Assembly (NCBI RefSeq): GCF_011761635.1
Contig: NZ_JAASRN010000001.1
Coordinates: forward strand, 434,001-498,000
Source of the DNA: Thermonema lapsum
GTDB taxonomy: Bacteria; Bacteroidota; Bacteroidia; Cytophagales; Thermonemataceae
Direction: 5' to 3'
Length of the DNA: 64,000 nucleotides
This document shows, piece after piece, positions 50,909 through 59,056 of this stretch. Every line of letters starts with the position of its first letter. Within the stretch, counting starts at the first letter, position 1. Under the pieces are notes generated by a model. It was not told the DNA's origin, searched no databases, and saw only the letters and a list, made by a program, of their open reading frames with translations. Made by a program: the position numbers and the translations under genes.

Positions 50909-52936
50909 TTACAAAGGACGAATAGTAGCTACATACAGGCGCTCCCGTTCCATATCTATAGCTTGGTATGCCATCTGCACTTCCACTTCGATGCCATCGC
51001 GACGGGTAGCTTTAAACACCTTGTATTTTGAGAGCATCAAACGCTCTCCGTCGCGACTGGTAATGTATTCCACTTCTTTTAGTTCTTCTATAGGCGCATT
51101 GATAAGCATGCGTATGCTGCTGCTGATGAGGTCGCTTTGAAGGTAACCAAAGGTATCCTCCACGGCACGGTTCACCATACGAATGCCCCCTCTTTCGTCA
51201 TAAACCATCACCACATCGGCAATACTATCCATAATCAATTGCATCTGGTGCAGCTCGCGACGCGTGCGATTCAAGCGGCTTTCAAGTTCTTCTTGAGCAG
51301 CACGCAACTCCTCAGCATTTTGGCGCAATAAGGCTTCCTGCTCGAGAATCTCTTCGGTCTTGCGGCGCGACTCTTCTAACAATAAGCGAGTACGCTCCCC
51401 GGCTCTTACCGAAGAAACCGTAGAAGCCAATACTTTAGCTACTTCTTCTATAAACTTCACTTTATATTCTGGTATGTGGTGCAAAGAGGCAACTTCTATC
51501 ACACCAAAACACTCTTCGTTATATACCAAGGGCACAAGAAATAGCTCACGGGGTGGTGCTGCGCCCATACCAGTTACTACTTTTAAGTAATCCTCAGGTA
51601 ATTCAGTTATATGTAATGACTTTGCTTCAAGAAACACCTGCCCTACCAGCCCTTCTCCTATGGCTATTTCTTTATGTATTGCCTTATGTTTGCTGTATGC
51701 AAAAGCGCCTTTGAGCTGCAAGAGCGGTTCCCCATCTTGTGCTTCCTCCAATAGGAAAATACCTACTTGTTCTACACCGACATAGCGCGACAGATTAGAC
51801 ACAAAACGACGGGAGAGCGCTTCGAGGTCATCTTGATTTTCCCGCAAGATACGCGAAAACTGCGCCAAGCCTTCACTTGCCCAAGCCCGTTTTTGCTCCT
51901 CTTCATACACCAGCTTGAGTTGCTGTTTCATTTCTTCGAGCGAGCGCCCCAAGTCTCCTTCCCGTTCGAATACCGATATATCGGTATCGAAGCGCCCGCT
52001 ACCTACTTCCTGAGCAAAGGTTTTGATTTTAGAAAGCCCCTCCACTACTTGGTTCAATGCACGAATCAGGGTATTCAATTCGTCTTTGCTTTCCGGCAAC
52101 GGAGGCGGTAAGTCGCCTTTGGCAAGTGTAAGAATCTGGTCTCTCAGTGTGCGAATACGAACTAAAATACTAATAATCAAAAGCGAACCTATGGTGGCAG
52201 CTACCGCCACGGCAATGGCAAATTCCAGAACAATGACCCAAGGGCGCCAACGGTCAAGTGAAAGGTAGGCGCTCTCATAGCTGGCTACCAGAGCCTGTTT
52301 TTCTCGCAACAGACGTTCTACTGTTTCCTTGAAGCGTGCACTTAAAGGTACTATTCTGTTTTGTACTTCTTCCTGCAAATAGCTTCGTATGCTTGTGATG
52401 CCCTGCAGGTCTTCCTTGCGCTCGTAAATTTCGCGTATGCGCTCATACTCTTGCTTCATGTGTTTGAGCAACACATCGCTAATGCTATTGGCAAGTGTCT
52501 TTACTTCTCCATCTTGGATATTGGTGGCAGTCTTTTTGAGTGCCTCAGCAACAGGCAATACCCTCCCCTGCCAACGGTTCTCAAACTCCCTGAGATAGTC
52601 TTTATTGTCAAATAGCAAGGCTTTTTCGAAGACATTTTCAGCTTCCCGCACTTCATCGAGCAGGCGCAAGGCGTGGATTTCGAGCGGGTATAGTTTGTAG
52701 AGCAGCGTATTGCGGTTTTCTATCTGCTGCCTCCACCGATAGTTGGCTCCTTGAATCAAAACAAAAGATATGAGCGCCATGGACAAAAAGCCAGCCGTCA
52801 AACGCCCTTGAATAGTCTCAAAATCAATACGAAAGTAATACGATATTGATTTTTTCTTAGGCTTTTGCTGGGTGCCATCACGCACATCCGCTACATGTAT
52901 AGTACTTTGTTCTTGCATAGACGCAAAATGGTTCAT
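50909..52936 (-). CDS. HAMP-GAF-PAS sensor protein without a kinase domain
   Basis: 675 residues. TM1 about 46-66; periplasmic helical sensor about 70-230 (4HB-like, coiled); TM2 about 232-256 (FAIAVAVAATIGSLLIISILV); HAMP about 257-310; linker; GAF about 345-505 (VEQVGIFLLEE, GEGLVGQVFLE, PLVYNEECFGVIEVAS); coiled coil about 505-560; PAS about 565-672 (DSIADVVMVYDERGGIRMVNRAVEDTFGY). No histidine kinase, cyclase or phosphatase domain follows, and no MCP hairpin is seen, so output must go through a partner. Co-transcribed with DUF4197. Interesting with respect to SiaB/SiaC elsewhere in the window. Confidence 0.9.
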   Translation of the reverse strand: MNHFASMQEQSTIHVADVRDGTQQKPKKKSISYYFRIDFETIQGRLTAGFLSMALISFVLIQGANYRWRQQIENRNTLLYKLYPLEIHALRLLDEVREAENVFEKALLFDNKDYLREFENRWQGRVLPVAEALKKTATNIQDGEVKTLANSISDVLLKHMKQEYERIREIYERKEDLQGITSIRSYLQEEVQNRIVPLSARFKETVERLLREKQALVASYESAYLSLDRWRPWVIVLEFAIAVAVAATIGSLLIISILVRIRTLRDQILTLAKGDLPPPLPESKDELNTLIRALNQVVEGLSKIKTFAQEVGSGRFDTDISVFEREGDLGRSLEEMKQQLKLVYEEEQKRAWASEGLAQFSRILRENQDDLEALSRRFVSNLSRYVGVEQVGIFLLEEAQDGEPLLQLKGAFAYSKHKAIHKEIAIGEGLVGQVFLEAKSLHITELPEDYLKVVTGMGAAPPRELFLVPLVYNEECFGVIEVASLHHIPEYKVKFIEEVAKVLASTVSSVRAGERTRLLLEESRRKTEEILEQEALLRQNAEELRAAQEELESRLNRTRRELHQMQLIMDSIADVVMVYDERGGIRMVNRAVEDTFGYLQSDLISSSIRMLINAPIEELKEVEYITSRDGERLMLSKYKVFKATRRDGIEVEVQMAYQAIDMERERLYVATIRPL

Positions 52937-53013
52937 GAATCTAATATAAAGAACAAAATTCGAAATAAAAAAGCGAAATTTACGCCCTTACTCATCAAAA
53001 GCATAAAATCACT

Positions 53014-53814
53014 ATGCCCTATCCATTGATTCAATCGGCACAAAATCCAAAAATCAAACGGCTTTACCAATTACATAAAAGCCATGCACGCAAGCAAGAA
53101 GGGTTAATTTTAATAGAAGGAAAAAAAGAAATCAGCTTAGCACTGCAGGCAGGCATACAGCTGGAGAGCCTGTTTTTTTACCCACGTTATACGCCGGAAA
53201 GCTGGATAGAGAGCCTCCCTCTCGACAAACAGAAAGTACGCATCTTTGAGGTAAGCGAAGAGGCAATGCAAAAGATAGCCTATCGCCCCGAGTCAGGGGT
53301 AGTTGCTACGGCGCCTCCGCCTGTGCGTCGTCTTGACGACCTACAGCTGCCCTCCAATCCCTTATTGATAGTAGTAGAAGCAATAGAAAAGCCCGGCAAC
53401 TTAGGTGCCATCCTGCGCACTGCCGATGCCGCCTCTGTAGATGCCTTGATTGTATGCGACCCTCAAACCGACCTTTTCAATCCTAATGTAATCCGCTCCA
53501 GTTTGGGCTGTATTTTCACAGTACCCACCATCTGTGCTCCCAGCGAAACGGTCATTGCTTGGCTCAAAAAAAGAGGCGTATGCATCTACACAGCCGCACT
53601 GAATGCCTCCATACCCTACCATACTGCTGATTTTACCCGACCTTCAGCGCTGGTGTTCGGCACAGAAGCCACAGGGCTGAGTGACACATGGTTGCAAGCT
53701 GCCGACCAAAACATCATCATTCCCATGAGTGGCTACATAGATTCACTCAATGTGTCGAATGCCTGTGCTATCATAACATTTGAAGCCAAGCGTCAGCGAG
53801 GATTCAAGCGTTGA
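53014..53814 (+). CDS. TrmH/SpoU-family RNA 2'-O-methyltransferase (second copy)
   Basis: 266 residues. N-terminal substrate-binding domain (QSAQNPKIKRLYQLHKSH..ILIEGKKEI); SPOUT motifs EKPGNLGAILRTADAA, VFGTEATGLSDTW and YIDSLNVSNACAIITFEAKRQ. Same family as the protein at 1096-1866 but clearly different in sequence. The RNA position modified is unknown. Its 3' end overlaps the convergent PPTase gene by 22 nt. Confidence 0.92.
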   Translation: MPYPLIQSAQNPKIKRLYQLHKSHARKQEGLILIEGKKEISLALQAGIQLESLFFYPRYTPESWIESLPLDKQKVRIFEVSEEAMQKIAYRPESGVVATAPPPVRRLDDLQLPSNPLLIVVEAIEKPGNLGAILRTADAASVDALIVCDPQTDLFNPNVIRSSLGCIFTVPTICAPSETVIAWLKKRGVCIYTAALNASIPYHTADFTRPSALVFGTEATGLSDTWLQAADQNIIIPMSGYIDSLNVSNACAIITFEAKRQRGFKR

Positions 53815-54449
53815 TTGGTCCACACACACAAGAGGGCATCTGGCAACCGGTGCACCCTCAGCTCAAACGACAGCAGGGGGATTTTCTCTTTGCGCACCCA
53901 ACCAATCAAAAAAGCGTCTTGTGGTGCCGGCTCCACGAGCAGCTCGGTGCGGTAGATAAGCTTTCCTTCTGCATATGCTTTAAAAAGTGCTTCTTTGGCA
54001 GCCCATAAGATGCCCAGCTTTTCAAGGTCATTGCCAGCCCACAGCATTTCTTGTTCGGCAAAAATACGGGGTGCCACGCGCAACAATTGTGGGCGGGGGC
54101 GCTCAATGTCGATACCTACCTCCCGGAAGTGAGCCGATAGCGCCACTGCCACATAGGGATAAGCATGGCTAAAAGAAACACCCACGGAAGGATAACCATT
54201 CAGCAGTGGCTGTTTTCCCCGTCGTAGCGTTCCGGTGTAGGGCATATGCCAATGCTCCTCAAGCAAGTAGCGCAACAACAGGCGTACTCCAATGGCTTCG
54301 CTGCGACGCACAGGATGCTCGATGCTTTCTACGTATTGCAAATCTGAAGCAGGCAAGCCCGCCGTACTGAGGGTGTCAGTCAGGCGGGCAAGCCCAATCA
54401 GTGTGCTTTGAATGTGTTCTGTGGGTTTATGTACCCAGATAATTTCCAA
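53793..54449 (-). CDS. 4'-phosphopantetheinyl transferase
   Basis: 218 residues. Transfers the phosphopantetheine arm of CoA to a carrier-protein serine. Signature motifs: GVSFSHAYPYVAVAL, VGIDIERPRP (Mg-binding Asp/Glu) and WAAKEALFKAY (the WxxKEA motif). The start codon is TTG at 54449: the frame has a stop just upstream and no ATG near the N-terminus. It is separated from lpdA by 9 nt, so the two are one transcript. Sfp-type or AcpS-type substrate choice cannot be read from sequence; the length fits the Sfp-like class. Confidence 0.9.
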   Translation of the reverse strand: MEIIWVHKPTEHIQSTLIGLARLTDTLSTAGLPASDLQYVESIEHPVRRSEAIGVRLLLRYLLEEHWHMPYTGTLRRGKQPLLNGYPSVGVSFSHAYPYVAVALSAHFREVGIDIERPRPQLLRVAPRIFAEQEMLWAGNDLEKLGILWAAKEALFKAYAEGKLIYRTELLVEPAPQDAFLIGWVRKEKIPLLSFELRVHRLPDALLCVWTNQRLNPR

Positions 54450-54458
54450 GGTATTCTA

Positions 54459-55859
54459 TCAGATATGTAAAGGACGGTTTTCAGTAGCAGCCAAGCAAGC
54501 TTCTTTCACTGCCTCCATATAGGTGGGGTGTGCATGAGAAATGCGGGCGAGGTCTTCGGCAGAAGCGCGGAATTCCATAGCGACCACAGCCTCGGCTATC
54601 ATATCGGCTGCCCGTGCGCCAATGATGTGTACGCCCAATATCTCGTCGGTTTCTTTGTGTGCCAACACTTTTACGAGACCGTCGAGGTCCATGCTGGCAC
54701 GCGCCCGCCCCAACGCACGGAAAGGAAACTGCCCTTTCTTATAGGGTATGCTTTGCTCTTGCAACTCTTCTTCGGTATAGCCTACCGAAGCCACTTCGGG
54801 CCAAGTATACACAACCCCGGGAATCAGTCGGTAATTCAAATGCGGTTTCTGACCGGCAATCACTTCGGCGACAAATACCCCTTCTTCTGATGCTTTGTGT
54901 GCCAACATAGGACCGCGAACCACATCGCCGATTGCGTAGATGTTTTCAATATTAGTTTGCAATTTTTCATTGACAAGCACGCGCCCGCGCTCGTCGGTCT
55001 TCACGCCCACTTTTTCTAAACCTAAGCCTTCGGTATAGGGGCGGCGCCCAATGGCTACTAAACAGTAGTCGGCTTTCAAGTCGATGATATCGCCCTTTGG
55101 GGTTTCTACCTTTACAGTTGCTTGCTTGTCAGTAGCTTTGGCTTCCAGTACTTTGTGTTTAAAGTAAAACTGAATACCCAGCTTTTTCAACACTTTCTCT
55201 ATTTCCTTCGACATGGTCGAGTCCATGGTAGGGATGGCTCTGTCCATGTACTCTACGATATGCACTTCAGTGCCCAAGCGGGCAAAGACTGAGCCCATTT
55301 CGAGTCCAATCACACCAGCACCAATCACTATCATCTTTTGGGGCAGCTCAGTGATATTCAAAGCTTCGGTGGAAGTGATGATGCGTTTTTTATCGATAGG
55401 AACGGTAGGAATGCTTGCCGGTTTCGAGCCGGTAGCAATAATCACTTTTTGAGATGTAAGCTGCTGTTTGCTGCCGTCTGCTTTGGTTACTTCCACGGTG
55501 TTCTTATCGATGAAGCTGCCCACGCCATGATATACGTCAATTTTATTTTTCTTCATCAAATACACGACCCCGTCGCAAGTCTGTTTGACCACTTCGTTTT
55601 TGCGTTCTATCATGCGGGGCAAATCTAACTTGATACCTTCTATCTTGATGCCGTGCGCGTCGAAATGATGAGTGGCGTTGTAGTAGTGCTCGGTGGAATC
55701 GAGCAGGGCTTTGGAAGGAATACAGCCCACATTCAGGCAAGTACCGCCCAAAGTGCTATATTTTTCTATCAATGCCACTTTCATACCCAGTTGCGCACAG
55801 CGGATAGCCGCTACATAGCCGCCGGGTCCGGAACCGATTACTGTTACGTCGTATTGCAT
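54459..55859 (-). CDS. lpdA: Dihydrolipoyl dehydrogenase
   Basis: E3 subunit of 2-oxoacid dehydrogenase and glycine cleavage complexes. 466 residues; ATG at 55859 chosen over the TTG at 55865. FAD motif VIGSGPGGYVAAIRCA, redox-active GGTCLNVGCIPSKALL, NAD motif VIGAGVIGLEMGSVFARLG, AIGDV, and the catalytic pair at the C-terminus SHAHPTYMEAVKEA. Leads the lpdA-PPTase operon with a promoter at 55896-55924. Fits lipA elsewhere in the window. Confidence 0.97.
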   Translation of the reverse strand: MQYDVTVIGSGPGGYVAAIRCAQLGMKVALIEKYSTLGGTCLNVGCIPSKALLDSTEHYYNATHHFDAHGIKIEGIKLDLPRMIERKNEVVKQTCDGVVYLMKKNKIDVYHGVGSFIDKNTVEVTKADGSKQQLTSQKVIIATGSKPASIPTVPIDKKRIITSTEALNITELPQKMIVIGAGVIGLEMGSVFARLGTEVHIVEYMDRAIPTMDSTMSKEIEKVLKKLGIQFYFKHKVLEAKATDKQATVKVETPKGDIIDLKADYCLVAIGRRPYTEGLGLEKVGVKTDERGRVLVNEKLQTNIENIYAIGDVVRGPMLAHKASEEGVFVAEVIAGQKPHLNYRLIPGVVYTWPEVASVGYTEEELQEQSIPYKKGQFPFRALGRARASMDLDGLVKVLAHKETDEILGVHIIGARAADMIAEAVVAMEFRASAEDLARISHAHPTYMEAVKEACLAATENRPLHI

Positions 55860-55895
55860 AATCAATGGTTGTTTAATTGCTCAGGTGTTTGGGTG

Positions 55896-55924
55896 CAAAG
55901 GTAGTAATTCGAAAATAAAAACAA
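55896..55924 (-). promoter_or_regulatory. Promoter of lpdA
   Basis: Minus strand: TTG (55922-55924), 18-nt spacer, TACCTTTG (55896-55903). Leader to the ATG about 30 nt. Confidence 0.65.
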
Positions 55925-55937
55925 GGCTTTTGCAGCA

Positions 55938-56246
55938 CTAAAACAGCATATCGAAGATTACCATGCCCAAAGGCACCAGCCAACTGATTATCCCTTTGCG
56001 TTGCGATTTTTCGTATTCGCTGCGGGCAAAGGCTTTCCATGCGCCCCGTATGTTGGTAAGCCCGAAAGCTGCCCACAAGACAATGCCCAACACCACCCCC
56101 ACAAAACCGGGCACTCCTGCCCCAAAAAGACTTTGCACACTGCCCCATATGAGGTCGGCACCCAGTGCCAGCGACGAGAGCCCAAACAAAGCGGTATTCA
56201 TAGAAAGCATGCGACGCGCACGGTTGTGTTTTTCTAACATTCCCAT
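55938..56246 (-). CDS. Small membrane protein (102 aa)
   Basis: Three hydrophobic segments (about 14-34, 41-64 and 86-101), with a basic cytoplasmic loop (RGAWKAFARSEYEKSQRK). No motif beyond this and no named family. It stands alone between lpdA and a divergent phosphoesterase gene. Its composition and conserved-looking membrane layout suggest a real gene. Confidence 0.7.
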   Translation of the reverse strand: MGMLEKHNRARRMLSMNTALFGLSSLALGADLIWGSVQSLFGAGVPGFVGVVLGIVLWAAFGLTNIRGAWKAFARSEYEKSQRKGIISWLVPLGMVIFDMLF

Positions 56247-56310
56247 AGTTTCAAATTTTTATTGTTTCTTGCTTTTAGTTGTATTTGCAAAGCCATAGTT
56301 TGCAATTTCT

Positions 56311-56823
56311 ATGAGGAAGATAGCAATTTTATCTGACACACACGGACACATAGACGAACAAATCCTGAAATTTTGCCGTGGATGCGATGAAATATGGCAT
56401 GCCGGCGATGTAGGTGGCTTGCAAGTCATCGAAGCGCTACAAGAAGTAGCGCCCCTTCGGGCTGTTTATGGCAACATAGACGACCAAGCTCTGCGGCGCG
56501 TGCTGCCTGAGCACTTGGCTTTCGAGGCGGAGGAGCTGCAGGTATTCATGACCCACATAGGCGCTCTTCCTCCTCGCTATTCTAAAAAAATAAAGGGATT
56601 ATTGGATGCCCATCACCCACAGTTGTTTGTATGTGGGCACTCGCATATCTTGCGCGTTATTCCTGACCCTGCGCAAAAGTTGCTTTACATCAATCCGGGG
56701 GCTGCCGGACACCACGGCTTTCATAACATACGCACCATGCTGCACCTCTACCTTGCTGGTGGAAAAGCGCAAAAAATAGAAGTCATAGAATTGGGAAAAC
56801 GAGGGCAGCTTGTGCAGGATTGA
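56311..56823 (+). CDS. YfcE-like metallophosphoesterase
   Basis: 170 residues, calcineurin-like fold with a two-metal site: ILSDTHGHID (DxH), WHAGDVGG (GDxG-type), VYGNIDD (GNxD), MTHIG and VCGHSH (GHxH). All ligands are present. E. coli YfcE hydrolyses phosphodiesters with manganese; the natural substrate here is unknown. Stands alone, 142 nt ahead of the queD-like gene. Confidence 0.92.
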   Translation: MRKIAILSDTHGHIDEQILKFCRGCDEIWHAGDVGGLQVIEALQEVAPLRAVYGNIDDQALRRVLPEHLAFEAEELQVFMTHIGALPPRYSKKIKGLLDAHHPQLFVCGHSHILRVIPDPAQKLLYINPGAAGHHGFHNIRTMLHLYLAGGKAQKIEVIELGKRGQLVQD

Positions 56824-56904
56824 ACCATCTGACTTTTCTTTGGTGTTTTGTCAAGGAAGAAAAAACCAAGCCCCCTCCAAACTTTTTATCCGTGCGAGGG
56901 TTAT

Positions 56905-56912
56905 TATTTTTG
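56905..56912 (+). promoter_or_regulatory. -7 element for the queD-folE pair
   Basis: TATTTTTG, matching TAnnTTTG, 53 nt before the queD-like ATG. No clear TTG element at the expected spacing. Confidence 0.45.
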
Positions 56913-56964
56913 TTTCGGGAACGAAATCAACGAGAATAATTTACCTTATCGAGAACACAAGGAT

Positions 56965-57372
56965 ATGAAGGTAAAAGTATGTAGAAAAGAGCATTTTAAT
57001 GCAGCCCATCGCTTGCATAATCCCGAATGGGACGAAACCACCAACCAAAGAGTTTTTGGCAAATGCAACAACCCCAATTACCATGGACACAATTATGAAT
57101 TGATTGTGGAAGTTACTGGCGAAATAAATCCTTCAACCGGCTATGTGTATGACATGAAACAGCTAAGCGATTTAATACAAGAACACATCATTAAAAAATT
57201 TGACCATAAAAATCTCAACTTAGATACCGAAGAATTTAAAAACCTCAACCCCACCGCCGAAAACATAGCAGTAGTCATATGGCAGAAACTACGTGCCTTG
57301 TTACCGAAAGAATATGAATTAAAAGTTAAATTGTATGAAACAGAGAGAAACTTCGTTGAATTCCCCGCTTAA
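56965..57372 (+). CDS. queD: 6-carboxytetrahydropterin synthase / PTPS family (QueD-like)
   Basis: 135 residues from the ATG at 56965 (MKVKVCRKEHFNAAHRLHN); a TTG start at 56848 gives an unrelated extension. Zinc His residues are in FNAAHRL and NYHGHNYEL; the catalytic Cys lies in GKCNNPNYHGHN; DHKNLN and ETERNFVEF carry the Asp/Glu of the family. QueD makes 6-carboxytetrahydropterin for queuosine; the related PTPS makes 6-pyruvoyl-tetrahydropterin. Directly upstream of folE, which supplies the substrate. Queuosine role is also suggested by yhhQ at the left. Confidence 0.9.
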   Translation: MKVKVCRKEHFNAAHRLHNPEWDETTNQRVFGKCNNPNYHGHNYELIVEVTGEINPSTGYVYDMKQLSDLIQEHIIKKFDHKNLNLDTEEFKNLNPTAENIAVVIWQKLRALLPKEYELKVKLYETERNFVEFPA

Positions 57373-57388
57373 CGGACACCAACAACAT

Positions 57389-58036
57389 ATGGATGATGCA
57401 AGCGATGAACACATTCCAAGCTCTTTTGAAACGCCACTGCGCGAAGATGCTTTTGAAATGGACGACGAGCTAAAAATGGAACTGATAGAAAAGCATTTTC
57501 GTGAAATCATGTACATCTTAGGGCTTGATTTGAGCGACGACAGCCTTAGCGGCACTCCTCGCCGCGTGGCAAAGATGTTTGTCAAAGAGATATTTAGCGG
57601 CTTGAATCCGAAAAATAAACCTCAAGTCACACTTTTCGAAAACAAGTACCGATACAACGAGATGCTTGTAGAGAAAGATATCACTTTCTATTCTTTCTGC
57701 GAACACCACTTTGTACCTATATGGGGCAAAGCACACGTAGCCTATATCTCTTCGGGCAAGGTCATCGGCTTGTCTAAGCTGAACCGCATTGTGCAATATT
57801 ATGCCCGACGCCCACAGGTGCAGGAACGCATGACCGTACAAATTGCCAAAGAATTGAAAGAAGTGCTCGAAACAGAGGATGTAGCCGTATTGCTTGATGC
57901 CAAGCATATGTGTGTGGCAGCCCGCGGCGTGCAAGATACTACGAGCAGTACCGTCACTGCCTACTACGGTGGGCGTTTCAAGAATGAAGCTACCAAACAA
58001 GAGTTTTTGAAATATCTAAGCCCTATCGGGGAATAA
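57389..58036 (+). CDS. folE: GTP cyclohydrolase I
   Basis: 215 residues from the ATG at 57389; the frame also opens at 57335, inside queD, which would add 18 residues. GTP to dihydroneopterin triphosphate, the entry to folate, tetrahydropterin and queuosine. Zinc Cys/His: FYSFCEHHFVPIWGKAHVAY and HMCVAARG; GLSKLNRIVQYYARRPQVQERM and DTTSSTVTAYYGG are also typical. It follows the queD-like gene by 16 nt and has a strong terminator after it. Confidence 0.96.
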   Translation: MDDASDEHIPSSFETPLREDAFEMDDELKMELIEKHFREIMYILGLDLSDDSLSGTPRRVAKMFVKEIFSGLNPKNKPQVTLFENKYRYNEMLVEKDITFYSFCEHHFVPIWGKAHVAYISSGKVIGLSKLNRIVQYYARRPQVQERMTVQIAKELKEVLETEDVAVLLDAKHMCVAARGVQDTTSSTVTAYYGGRFKNEATKQEFLKYLSPIGE

Positions 58037-58075
58037 ACACTTCCGGCGGATAGGTCTTATATCTGCCCTCCTCTC

Positions 58076-58113
58076 AAGGCAACGGGTGATATTGCCCCGT
58101 TGCCTTTTATTTT
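58076..58113 (+). terminator. Terminator of folE
   Basis: AAGGCAACGGG / CCCGTTGCCTT, 11-bp arms with a 9-nt loop, then TTATTTTT. Overlaps the end of the convergent rhodanese gene. Confidence 0.87.
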
Positions 58114-58448
58114 TGCTTTTTTACCAAGGGTAAACCTTTTTGAATCCAGGCGGCCAAGCCACCCGACAGATTGCATACGTGTTCAAAACCGCGCGATAGC
58201 ATCATGCCACAAGCTACTTTACTGCGCCCCCCTACTGCGCAATACACGTAGTAATGCTTACTGCGATCAAGCTTTTCGATTTCAGTAAGGAATACACCGC
58301 TGTTGATGTTCATAAGCAGCGCGCCTTCTAGGTGCACCTCTTCAAATTCATGCTCCGTACGCACATCCAGCAGTACAGCGTCGGGGTCTTTTTGTATCGC
58401 CTCATAAAAGGATTCAGGTCCCAAATCTTTGAAATAGTTTGCAGACAT
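58107..58448 (-). CDS. Single-domain rhodanese
   Basis: 113 residues: one rhodanese domain with VLLDVRTEHEFEEVHLEGAL and the active-site loop YCAVGGRSKVACGMM. The catalytic Cys is present. It may move sulfane sulfur between persulfides in the cytoplasm. It has its own upstream region with a hairpin (58464-58497) and an inverted repeat (58538-58556). Paralogue of the gene at 58665-59030, whose product also lies in this cluster. Confidence 0.9.
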   Translation of the reverse strand: MSANYFKDLGPESFYEAIQKDPDAVLLDVRTEHEFEEVHLEGALLMNINSGVFLTEIEKLDRSKHYYVYCAVGGRSKVACGMMLSRGFEHVCNLSGGLAAWIQKGLPLVKKQK

Positions 58449-58463
58449 AAGTGTAGAGTTTAG

Positions 58464-58497
58464 CGTAAAAAGCCATATACTAATGTAGCTTTTTACG
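58464..58497. repeat. Hairpin in the leader of the first rhodanese gene
   Basis: CGTAAAAAGC / GCTTTTTACG, perfect 10-bp arms with a 14-nt loop, extended by TAG / CTA with one bulge, beginning 16 nt upstream of the ATG. Confidence 0.6.
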
Positions 58498-58537
58498 GCT
58501 AAAAATCAAATACTTTTTGAGTCATACAGTCAACTAT

Positions 58538-58556
58538 ATCAAAGCAAAGCTTTGAT
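58538..58556. repeat. Inverted repeat between rhodanese genes
   Basis: ATCAAAGC-AAA-GCTTTGAT: perfect 8-bp arms, 3-nt centre, about 90 nt upstream of the 58107-58448 gene. A candidate regulator site. Confidence 0.5.
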
Positions 58557-58599
58557 TTTAAAATACGAACGTAGGGTAGCAGGCAACCAGCAAGGTCAG

Positions 58600-58640
58600 C
58601 AATAAAAATTGAGACAGCCTTTCAAGGGCTGTCTCAATTC
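58600..58640 (-). terminator. Terminator of the rhodanese/CstB-like transcript
   Basis: AATTGAGACAGCC / GGCTGTCTCAATT, 13-bp arms with a 7-nt loop; T-rich after it on the minus strand. 25 nt beyond the 58665 stop. Confidence 0.87.
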
Positions 58641-58664
58641 CAAGCTGCGTTAAACAACTTTTGT

Positions 58665-59030
58665 TTATCTTTCAACGGGCATACCCTCTGCCATCCATCG
58701 TGTGATGCCTCCGCTCATATTGACTAAATGAGCAAAGCCTTTGCTTGCCATTAAGCCACAAGCTGCACTGCTACGTCCACCACTGCGGCAATATACGTAG
58801 TAGGTTTTGTTTTTGTCGAGCTTATCGATTTCGGCAGCAAAGTTACCACCATTGATGTCAATGAGCTTGGCACCTTTCAAGTGCGCTTCGCGATATTCCA
58901 TAGGCGTACGCACATCCAACAAGACAGCGTTGGGGTCTTGTTCATAGGCTGCCCAAAACTCTTTGGGCGTCATATTTTTGAAAGCTTGTCCTGTCATGGC
59001 TTTCCAGATAGTTTTTAGAGCGTTTAACAT
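58665..59030 (-). CDS. Single-domain rhodanese with helical N-terminus
   Basis: 121 residues: a short basic helical start (MLNALKTIWKAMTGQAFKN) and a rhodanese domain with AVLLDVRTPMEYREAHLKGA and YCRSGGRSSAACGLM; active-site Cys present. It starts 26 nt after the CstB-like gene at 59057-60466 and is followed by a strong terminator, so these two are one transcript. No export signal is clear. Role in sulfane-sulfur relay is inferred. Confidence 0.92.
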   Translation of the reverse strand: MLNALKTIWKAMTGQAFKNMTPKEFWAAYEQDPNAVLLDVRTPMEYREAHLKGAKLIDINGGNFAAEIDKLDKNKTYYVYCRSGGRSSAACGLMASKGFAHLVNMSGGITRWMAEGMPVER

Positions 59031-59056
59031 ATGATTTTACTTCTTTTATGTCTGGT

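Noticed and set aside
56848-56965. Longer QueD-like protein from a TTG at 56848
   Set aside because: The extra 39 residues have no family match and contain the promoter element TATTTTTG; the ATG at 56965 gives the standard start.
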